A stretch of 64,000 nucleotides of DNA from the NCBI RefSeq assembly GCF_043195125.1, contig NZ_JBAFWR010000005.1; one strand, given 5' to 3'. Each line of letters opens with the position of its first letter. Position 1 is the first letter of the stretch. The notes beneath the pieces were generated by a model. It was not told the DNA's origin, made no database searches, and saw only the letters and a list, made by a program, of their open reading frames with translations. Positions 58,121 to 64,000 of the stretch are shown one piece after another. Source of the stretch: NCEH01 sp043195125. Lineage in GTDB: Bacteria > Pseudomonadota > Alphaproteobacteria > Rhizobiales > Xanthobacteraceae. A program made the position numbers and the translations under genes.

Positions 58121-58714
58121 ATGCGCCTGCGTTATTCGCCTTCCTCGCCCTTCGCCCGCAAGGCGCGCGTCGCCGCCGACCATCTCGGCATTCCGCTGGA
58201 GCTGGAAACCGCGGACACCATGAATGCGGAAGACACCGTCCGCCAGCAGAACCCGCTTGGCAAAATCCCCGTCCTGCTGCGCGACAACGGCCCGGCCCTG
58301 TTCGATTCCCCGGTGATCCTCGCCTATCTCGACCATGTCGCAGGCGGCGGACGTATCCTGCCCGAGGATGCGGAGGCGCGCTTTACCGCGCTGCGGCTGG
58401 AGGCGCTCGCCGACGGCATCATGGATGCCGCGCTGCTCCAGGTCTATGAAGGCCGCTACCGCAGCGCAGACAAGCGCGTTGAAAGCTGGGTGGAGATCCA
58501 GGCCGGCAAGGTGGCCCGCGCCCTCGCCGAGTTGGAAGCCGACCTGCCCCCCGAGGGCGAGCCCAATGTCGGCGACATCACGCTTGCGTGCGCGCTCGAA
58601 TATCTGGACTTCCGCCTCCCCGGCACCTGGCGCGAGGGCCATCCGCAGCTGGTGGGCTGGTTGGAGCGCTTTTCCGCCCGTTGCCCGGTGTTCTCGGCCA
58701 GCAAGCCCGGCTGA
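58121..58714 (+). CDS. Glutathione S-transferase family protein
   Basis: A protein of 197 residues. The N-terminal thioredoxin-like domain begins MRLRYSPSSPFARKARVAAD, with Ser/Pro at the glutathione-thiol position typical of beta/zeta-type bacterial GSTs. NPLGKIPVLLRDNGPALFDS holds the cis-Pro and DSPVIL the gamma-Glu site. The helical domain ends with EPNVGDITLACALEYLDFRL and the conserved D-x-x-L-A helix cap. The electrophile substrate is unknown. It is likely transcribed on its own after rlmJ. Confidence 0.92.
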   Translation: MRLRYSPSSPFARKARVAADHLGIPLELETADTMNAEDTVRQQNPLGKIPVLLRDNGPALFDSPVILAYLDHVAGGGRILPEDAEARFTALRLEALADGIMDAALLQVYEGRYRSADKRVESWVEIQAGKVARALAELEADLPPEGEPNVGDITLACALEYLDFRLPGTWREGHPQLVGWLERFSARCPVFSASKPG

Positions 58715-58746
58715 CCCGCGTGCCGCCGGTGGTGCCGCCGGCAGCA

Positions 58747-58767
58747 ATGCTTCCAAAGCGGAAGCAT
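58747..58767. promoter_or_regulatory. Perfect palindrome upstream of the response-regulator gene
   Basis: ATGCTTCC / GGAAGCAT, perfect 8-bp arms around AAAGC, lies 134 bp before the response regulator start. No T-run follows. It is a good candidate operator, or a terminator for the preceding GST gene. Confidence 0.5.
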
Positions 58768-58900
58768 CTCATCTTGACCTCGCGTCGCTCTGCGTGCTGG
58801 CTGGAGAGGGTTCAGCTCGCCGGTCCTCCGGGCCGGAGCGAACCACCAGCGTCGTTCGCCCGGGACAAAGCCTGGCGGGCGGCGGAGGCCCGGTGAGAAA

Positions 58901-59290
58901 ATGTCCCATCTGCTGATCGTGGATGATGAGCCCGAATATCTCGACGAATTAATCGAGGCCTTGGGGTTCGACGATCTGAAGGCCCATTCTGCCCGCAGCG
59001 CGGCGCAGGCGCTGGAGCTTGTCCACACGCACCCGCGCGTCAACGTCGTGCTGACCGATATCCGCATGCCGGATCTCGACGGCATTCGCCTGCTCAATGA
59101 AATCCAGCTGCGCTATCCCGAGCGCGCGTTCAAATTCATCGTGATGACGGGCCACGCCTCCTCCGAGGACATCACGCGGGCGGTGAATGCCGGCGTGGAG
59201 GCCTGCCTGCCCAAACCGCTCGTGATGGAGGAGCTGCAGCGCGTGCTCAGCCGCGTTCTGGCCCCTAGCGACGGCGATGGAAAGAGCTGA
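58901..59290 (+). CDS. Single-domain response regulator (CheY-like)
   Basis: A receiver domain of 129 residues with no output domain. The acidic pocket residues are Asp8 and Asp9 (LIVDDEPEY), the phosphoacceptor is Asp53 (VVLTDIRMPDLDG), the switch Thr is at position 83 (FIVMTGHAS), and Lys105 (LPKPLVMEEL) completes the active site. It is 3 nt upstream of a histidine kinase gene, so phosphotransfer from that kinase is the obvious route. With no DNA-binding or enzymatic output, it must act by protein contact, as a phosphate sink, or in a relay. The convergent che genes nearby make chemotaxis control possible. Confidence 0.93.
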   Translation: MSHLLIVDDEPEYLDELIEALGFDDLKAHSARSAAQALELVHTHPRVNVVLTDIRMPDLDGIRLLNEIQLRYPERAFKFIVMTGHASSEDITRAVNAGVEACLPKPLVMEELQRVLSRVLAPSDGDGKS

Positions 59291-59293
59291 GGC

Positions 59294-61417
59294 GTGCGCA
59301 GGCTTCCCCGGCTCTTCCAAGCCCTGAACCTCGGGCGCCGCTCGCTGGTGGTCCTCGGCTCGATCATGTTGCTGGCCTCGATCACCCTGGTTGGGGCGAT
59401 CTTGCTGTTCACGCTGCATCACAACGCGGAAGTGAAGGAATTCCGCGAGCTGGCGCAGCGCAACGCTTATCTGGTGCTCAACAGTTTCGACCAGACCGTC
59501 GCGCCCATCGACGCGGCCCTGCAGAATTTCGACCGGGAATTCTCGGCGAAATGGAACCGCCAGCAGGCTTATGAGGCGCTGCGCGGGTTCTCCCTGCCGA
59601 GTTCGATCGTGCTGCTCAGCATCATCGACCGCAACGGCAAGCTGGTCGCCACCAGCGCCGACCAGCCAGACTATGCCGCTCCGCAGATTGACCTTTCCGA
59701 TCGCGAGCATATACGCGTGCACATGGACGGCAGCGCGGGCGAGAGCATGTTCATCTCCAAGCCGGTGCTCGGCCGGGTCTCCAAGCAATGGACCATCCAG
59801 TTCACCCGCGCATTGCATGCGGAGGACGGCAGCTTCGCCGGCGTGGTGGTGGCCTCGTTCAACATCCAGGAATTCCTCACCCTCTATAGCCGCGTGCGCA
59901 CCGAGCCCAACGCCCTGATCGCGCTGATCGGGTTCGACGGCGTCGTGCGCGCCCGCGCTTCCGCCTCCACCAGCTTCGGCGGCGACGTTTCCGGCAGCCA
60001 GACCTTCAAGCGCATGCTGACGATGAACGAGGGCACCTACGAGACCAGCAGCGTCATCGACGGCATCGACCGCATCGGCTATTTCGTGCGCTCGCAACGC
60101 TATCCCATCATCGTCGTGGTCGCCTTCGACAAGGCGTTCGTGTGGGCGCAGACAAACGATTTCCGCCAGGTGATCTGGATCACCTTCATCGGCCTGTTCC
60201 TGATGCTGGCGGCGGTCGCGGTGATCGCCGCGCGCTACCTTCAACTCCAGGATCGCATGCGCACCGGCGTCATCGAGGCCAGCGCGCGCCAGCGCGAGGC
60301 GCTGTTCCTCCAGGCCATCGGCCGGGTGCCGGGGGTGTGCGTGATCCATGTCACGGTCAATGGCGTGGCGCAGGTGAGCGAGGACGAGGGCACGGTGATC
60401 GCCGAGCTGATGGCCGACTTCGTCTCCACCGACACCTTCCGCGCCACCCTCACCATGCTGCGCCGTCCCCTGCTCAGCCTGGAGCATTTCACACGCGACG
60501 GGCAGGAATACGAGGTCCAGGTCGTGATTGCGCCGCTGGAGCCGATCCGCCCCGGCAGCAATCCCGGCGCGACGCAGGAAGTGGTCGTTTTCGCGCTCGA
60601 CCAGACCTCTCAGCGTATCGAGGCGAACAAGCTCTACCAGATGTCCAAGCTCGCCTCGCTCGGCGAGGTCGCGACCGGGCTCGCCCACGAGATCAACCAG
60701 CCTCTGGGCGTGATCCGCCTCGCGGCGGCGAACGGCCTCACCGGGCTGCGGCGCGGCCTCGCGCACGACCATTTGGAATCCAAGCTCAACCGCATCCTCC
60801 AGCAGACCATCCGCATGAGCCGGATCATCGACCATATGCGGATCTTCGGCCGGACGAGCGACGAGGTGTTCGCCCCTTCCGAGCCGACAGAATCCATTGA
60901 AGGCGCGCTGCAGGTCGTCGGCGCGCAGCTGCGCCTGCAGAACATCACCGTCCAGTTGCACGGCCACAGTGACCACGAGTGGGTCATGTGCCGCCAGGAT
61001 CAGCTGGAACAGGTGCTCATCAACCTGCTCCAGAACGCGGCCGACGCGATCAACGAGAAGCGTGCGCGGGGCGGCGGCGAGGCCCAGGGGCTCGATACCA
61101 TCGAGCTGTCGGTCTCCCCGTGCCGGTCGGACGGGCAAAAACCGATGGTCTACATCCGCGTGAAGGACAATGCCGGCGGGGTGCCGGACGCGGTCATCGA
61201 AAAGGTGTTCCAACCCTTCTTCACCACGAAGCCGGTCGGCAAGGGCACGGGTCTCGGCCTGTCGGTGAGCTTCGGCATCATACGCGATCACGGCGGCACG
61301 CTGAGCGTGGAAAACGATGCCACCGGCGCGGTGTTCACCATCGCGCTGCCCGCCGTGCCCGCGGACATGACCGGCGAGGCCCGGCCGTACCGCGGCGCAA
61401 GCGCAGGCATGGCCTAG
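59294..61417 (+). CDS. Cache-domain sensor histidine kinase
   Basis: A protein of 707 residues from a GTG at 59294. TM1 (LVVLGSIMLLASITLVGAIL, residues about 17-36) and TM2 (about 292-313, VIWITFIGLFLMLAAVAVIA) bracket a periplasmic double-Cache-like sensor with FDQTVAPIDAALQNFDREFS and ISKPVLGRVSKQWTIQFTRA. No HAMP is seen. A PAS-like segment (about 325-440) follows. The HisKA H-box is LAHEINQPLGVIRLAAANGL (His near 465), the N-box NLLQNAADAI (near 577), and G-boxes VKDNAGGVPDAV and GKGTGLGLSVSFGIIRDHGG end the HATPase_c domain. The arrangement resembles DctB-type kinases that sense small ligands in the periplasm. Its partner is the preceding single-domain receiver. Confidence 0.94.
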   Translation: MRRLPRLFQALNLGRRSLVVLGSIMLLASITLVGAILLFTLHHNAEVKEFRELAQRNAYLVLNSFDQTVAPIDAALQNFDREFSAKWNRQQAYEALRGFSLPSSIVLLSIIDRNGKLVATSADQPDYAAPQIDLSDREHIRVHMDGSAGESMFISKPVLGRVSKQWTIQFTRALHAEDGSFAGVVVASFNIQEFLTLYSRVRTEPNALIALIGFDGVVRARASASTSFGGDVSGSQTFKRMLTMNEGTYETSSVIDGIDRIGYFVRSQRYPIIVVVAFDKAFVWAQTNDFRQVIWITFIGLFLMLAAVAVIAARYLQLQDRMRTGVIEASARQREALFLQAIGRVPGVCVIHVTVNGVAQVSEDEGTVIAELMADFVSTDTFRATLTMLRRPLLSLEHFTRDGQEYEVQVVIAPLEPIRPGSNPGATQEVVVFALDQTSQRIEANKLYQMSKLASLGEVATGLAHEINQPLGVIRLAAANGLTGLRRGLAHDHLESKLNRILQQTIRMSRIIDHMRIFGRTSDEVFAPSEPTESIEGALQVVGAQLRLQNITVQLHGHSDHEWVMCRQDQLEQVLINLLQNAADAINEKRARGGGEAQGLDTIELSVSPCRSDGQKPMVYIRVKDNAGGVPDAVIEKVFQPFFTTKPVGKGTGLGLSVSFGIIRDHGGTLSVENDATGAVFTIALPAVPADMTGEARPYRGASAGMA

Positions 61418-61486
61418 AATATCTGAGACCCCGCCGCCGGCACCGGAGTCAGCGAGATTGGCCCGGCGCACCATCCCGGGCGCCGC

Positions 61487-61516
61487 AAAAAGGGCGCCCC
61501 TTCGAGCGCCCTTTTT
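61487..61516. terminator. Bidirectional intrinsic terminator
   Basis: AAAAAGGGCGC and GCGCCCTTTTT form a perfect 11-bp stem around an 8-nt loop, giving a T-run on both strands. It separates the histidine kinase gene (plus) from cheR (minus). Confidence 0.92.
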
Positions 61517-61568
61517 GCCGTGGTCGGCCTGCTTTGGTGAAGGATCTGACTCCTTCGCGCGGAACGCT

Positions 61569-62402
61569 CTAGGCGCCCGCCAGGGCCGGCACGGACGGCA
61601 CATAATAGCCCGGCTGCGACGGCACCGAGCGGAAGGCTTCCGAAAGGCCCAGCACGGTTTCCGCCCCGCCCAGAAGCAGATAGCCGTCCGGACGGGTGAC
61701 GCGGGCGACCCGGCCGAGGATGTCCCGCTTGGTGGCGGCGTCGAAATAGATCAGCACATTGCGGCAGAACACGATGTCGAACATGCCGAGATTGCTGAAA
61801 TTATGCAGCAGGTTGAGCTTGCGATAATCGACCATGGCGCGCAGCGCCGGCTTCACCTGCCAGTTGTCGCCATCCTTCTCGAAGTATTTCAGAAGCAATT
61901 GCACGGGCATGCCGCGCTGAACCTCGAACTGAGTGTAGCGCCCCTGCCGCGCCCGCTCCAGCACCTCCCCTGACAGGTCGGTGCCGATGATCTCCACCCG
62001 CCGCCCGCCGGTGAGGTGCGGGTTCTCGAGCAGCGTCATCGCGATCGAATACGGCTCCTGCCCGGTGGAGGCCGCGGCGCACCAGATGCGCAGCGGCTCG
62101 CCCGGACGGCGCGCCGCGTTCAAGGTCGGCAGCATGATCTTGGTGAAGTGCTCAAACGGCGACTTGTCACGAAAGAACAGCGATTCATTGGTGGTCATTG
62201 CCTCGAGCACCGCCTCGGCGATGACGCCCGACGGCTGCTCGCGGATGATCGCGGCCATGCGGGCGAAATCGGGAAGCTCGAACTTCCGCAGCAACGGCAG
62301 AAGACGGCTTTCCAGCAGATATTGTTTGTCGCTTGCGAGGATCAGCCCGGAATGGACTTTCAGAAATCTGGAGACCGACTCGAAGTCAACCGCGGAGATC
62401 AT
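61569..62402 (-). CDS. cheR: Chemotaxis protein methyltransferase CheR
   Basis: A protein of 277 residues. The N-terminal helical domain (SVSRFLKVHSGLILASDKQY, written here as part of ESVSRFLKVHSGL) precedes the SAM-binding fold with PLRIWCAAASTGQEPYSIAM (motif I, near 107), VEIIGTDLSGEVLERARQGR (Asp binds the ribose) and MFDIVFCRNVLIYFDAATKR. These residues match CheR, which methylates glutamates of chemoreceptors using S-adenosylmethionine. The ATG overlaps the cheB stop by 4 nt, so CheR and CheB are made together. Confidence 0.95.
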   Translation of the reverse strand: MISAVDFESVSRFLKVHSGLILASDKQYLLESRLLPLLRKFELPDFARMAAIIREQPSGVIAEAVLEAMTTNESLFFRDKSPFEHFTKIMLPTLNAARRPGEPLRIWCAAASTGQEPYSIAMTLLENPHLTGGRRVEIIGTDLSGEVLERARQGRYTQFEVQRGMPVQLLLKYFEKDGDNWQVKPALRAMVDYRKLNLLHNFSNLGMFDIVFCRNVLIYFDAATKRDILGRVARVTRPDGYLLLGGAETVLGLSEAFRSVPSQPGYYVPSVPALAGA

Positions 62403-63670
62403 GCCCGTCCCCCCATCAGCAGGCGCGCGACCTTCGCGCCGATATTGTTTAAGGAAATCAATTCGCTGGCGTTCCCCGCCGCATAGGTGGCGCCGGGCAT
62501 GCCCCAGACGACGCTGGATTCCTCGTCCTGCACGATCACGCTGCCCCCGGCATCGGCGATAACGCCCGCGCCCTTGGCCCCGTCGCTGCCCATGCCCGTG
62601 AGCACGATGGCGAGCACATGGCTGCCGTAGATCGCCGCGACGCTGTCGAACAACGGGTCAACTGCGGGTTTGCAGAAGTTCACCGGCGGACCGTCCGACA
62701 GGCGGATCACTGTGTCGTTGCCCGATTTGGCGAGCAGCATGTGCTTGCCGCCCGGGGCGATATAGATGCGGCCCGGCTTGAGGATCTCGCCATCGACCCC
62801 TTCTCCCGCCGTGCGCGCGGCGGCGCGCCCCACATGCTCGGCCAGGATGGCCGTGAAGGTGGGCGGCATGTGCTGGGCGATCACCACCGGCACATTGGCG
62901 AGGGCAGCACCGAAATCGCTGAAGATGCGGGTCAGGGCCTGCGGCCCTCCGGTGGAACTTCCGACCGCGATGATTTCCACGGGCGACATGGAATAGGGGC
63001 GCTTGCGGGCGATCTTCGCCGCCCCGCCGGCAGGGGCCGCCGCCGGGGTGCTGGACACGGCAGGCCGTGCCACGGCCGGCTGCTGGGGCGGAAGCAAGCC
63101 GGCCGGCGCCTTGACCGCTGCGGGCGAAGCCGGAGCGGCACCGGCCGCAGACGCTGGCGCGGCCGCGGGGCGCAGCGAGGCAGCCGCGGGGGAGCCCGCC
63201 GCGGACGTGCCACGCCGCCTGGCGCGATCGACAAGCCCGCGCAGCTTGCCGAGCAGCTCGGTGCGGAACTCTTCCGCCGCGATGTTGCCGCGCTCCGCAC
63301 TGGGCTTGGCGAGATAATCGGCGGCCCCGAGGTTCAGCGCCTTCAGGCTGATCTCGGCGCCGCGCCTTGTGAGCGCGGAGGCCACCAGCACCACCGTATT
63401 CGGCCGGCGCTCCAGGATCAGCGGCAAAGCGGTGAGGCCGTCCATCTCCGGCATTTCAAGGTCGAGAATGATGGCATCAGGCGTCGTGCGCACCACGTCG
63501 TCCGCCGCGCGCTTGCCATTGGAATGGGTCGCGACCACCTCGAAGCTTTTGTCGCTGTCGAGCCAGCTGGAGATAATGCCGCGCACGAACACGGAATCAT
63601 CGACAATCATCACGCGTATCGGTCCGCCAGCGGGCGGAGTTCCGGGGGGCGTCAGCGCCTGCGGGCTCAT
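62399..63670 (-). CDS. cheB: Protein-glutamate methylesterase/glutaminase CheB
   Basis: A protein of 423 residues from the ATG at 63670. The receiver domain (about 17-135) has RVMIVDDSVFVRGIISSWLD and the acceptor Asp in AIILDLEMPEMDGLTALPLI. A long Ala/Pro linker (about 165-225, SAAGSPAAASLRPAAAPASA and so on) follows, and the methylesterase domain has IIAVGSSTGGPQALTRIFSD with the catalytic Ser, VVIAQHMPPTFTAILAEHV with the His, and VLTGMGSDGAKGAGVIADAG with the Asp. It removes receptor methyl groups and deamidates Gln. The gene overlaps cheY upstream and cheR downstream (ATGA junctions). The linker is unusually long and proline-rich. Confidence 0.95.
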   Translation of the reverse strand: MSPQALTPPGTPPAGGPIRVMIVDDSVFVRGIISSWLDSDKSFEVVATHSNGKRAADDVVRTTPDAIILDLEMPEMDGLTALPLILERRPNTVVLVASALTRRGAEISLKALNLGAADYLAKPSAERGNIAAEEFRTELLGKLRGLVDRARRRGTSAAGSPAAASLRPAAAPASAAGAAPASPAAVKAPAGLLPPQQPAVARPAVSSTPAAAPAGGAAKIARKRPYSMSPVEIIAVGSSTGGPQALTRIFSDFGAALANVPVVIAQHMPPTFTAILAEHVGRAAARTAGEGVDGEILKPGRIYIAPGGKHMLLAKSGNDTVIRLSDGPPVNFCKPAVDPLFDSVAAIYGSHVLAIVLTGMGSDGAKGAGVIADAGGSVIVQDEESSVVWGMPGATYAAGNASELISLNNIGAKVARLLMGGRA

Positions 63671-64000
63671 GTCACTGCCTTTTCCAATGCGCCGACTTCC
63701 TCCAGCTTCTCGCGAAGCAGATCGAAGTCGAAAGGTTTCATGATGTATTCGTTCGCGCCGGCCGCAATCGCGGTCGAGATGTGAGCAAGATCGTTTTCGC
63801 TCGAACAGAAGATCACCAGCGGCACCAGGCCCGCCGGCCGCGCGCGCAGCTGCGTGAGGAAGCCGAGCCCATCCACCACCGGCATGTTCCAATCCAGCAG
63901 GATCACATCCGGCAAGGCGATGTCGCATGCCGCGAGGGCTTCCAGGCCGTTCGCCGCCTCGGTCACACTGAAGGATAAGTCTTCCAGCATGCGCCGCGCG
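63667..64000 (-). CDS. cheY: CheY-like response regulator (partial, cut by right edge)
   Basis: The frame is open to the right window edge; 110 residues are visible and the N-terminal acidic pair is outside. Present are DVILLDWNMPVVDGLGFLTQ with the phosphoacceptor Asp, the switch Ser in VIFCSSENDLAHI and the conserved Lys in EYIMKPFDFDLLREKLEE. Its stop overlaps the cheB start by 4 nt, so it is the first visible member of the coupled cheY-cheB-cheR operon on the minus strand. An internal ATG at 63990 is probably not the start, because the receiver fold is incomplete from there. Confidence 0.9.
   Translation of the reverse strand, partial: ARRMLEDLSFSVTEAANGLEALAACDIALPDVILLDWNMPVVDGLGFLTQLRARPAGLVPLVIFCSSENDLAHISTAIAAGANEYIMKPFDFDLLREKLEEVGALEKAVT

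Noticed and set aside
58949..61603. 884-codon minus-strand open frame antisense to the response regulator and histidine kinase
   Set aside because: The plus strand encodes clear H-, N- and G-box motifs; the antisense translation has no recognisable domain.

Overview
The window is a GC-rich chromosomal segment of an alphaproteobacterium. It is most likely in the order Hyphomicrobiales and plausibly Xanthobacteraceae-like (Xanthobacter, Azorhizobium, Ancylobacter or Starkeya relatives). The placement is inferred from the gene content: DUF992 and DUF2865 secreted proteins, an ECF42-type sigma factor paired with a DGPF protein, an N-methylglutamate pathway for methylamine, PssA/Psd of alphaproteobacterial type, and a chemotaxis cluster. 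Genes are dense, with many ATGA, GTGA or TGATG overlaps. I see no rRNA, tRNA, CRISPR array, transposase or phage gene.

Layout. 1-5.1 kb (all minus): a cut GH64/thaumatin-like glucanase, a PHB-depolymerase-family esterase, a ribbon-helix-helix regulator, a mercuric-reductase-like flavoprotein and a DUF4126 membrane protein. 5.4-7.6 kb: a small conserved protein and a DGPF/ECF42 sigma pair. 7.7-20.6 kb: an XRE-cupin regulator followed by mgsABC-gmaS, then a small secreted protein, a divergent LysR regulator, mgdABCD and purU. Together these form an essentially complete N-methylglutamate route: methylamine to gamma-glutamylmethylamide, then N-methylglutamate, then a folate-bound C1 unit and formate.

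20.6-31.6 kb: a second nitrogen module. Allophanate hydrolase (atzF, plus strand) faces a minus-strand operon of a peptide/opine-type ABC transporter (binding protein, two permeases, fused double ATPase), AtzG, AtzE, AtzH and a GntR regulator. Cyanuric acid hydrolase, biuret hydrolase and urea carboxylase are absent, so the imported substrate is unknown. A 12-bp sequence is shared by the atzF and transporter upstream regions, and atzF also has a 34-bp AT-rich dyad. This suggests both arms are one regulon.

31.6-47.6 kb: housekeeping and envelope genes. These are pssA-psd, an ArsR regulator with an Atm1-like ABC exporter, a LOG-family protein, cysS-GNAT-cimA, several secreted proteins (CreA, DUF2865), an orphan TRAP binding protein, a PAS-GGDEF protein, a DUF486 protein and a GST. 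47.8-54.3 kb: an aspartate aminotransferase, three tandem DUF992 secreted paralogues, msrP without an adjacent msrQ, and a ClpP-like membrane protein paired with an uncharacterised multi-TM protein. 54.4-64 kb: a type III PLP decarboxylase, a small secreted protein overlapping RNase T2, rlmJ, a second GST, a single-domain response regulator with a Cache-type histidine kinase, and convergent cheR-cheB-cheY (cheY is cut by the window edge).

The most distinctive material is the pair of adjacent nitrogen-scavenging modules with candidate shared operators, a repeat element apparently translated inside the linker of the fused ABC ATPase, and the DUF992 triplet.
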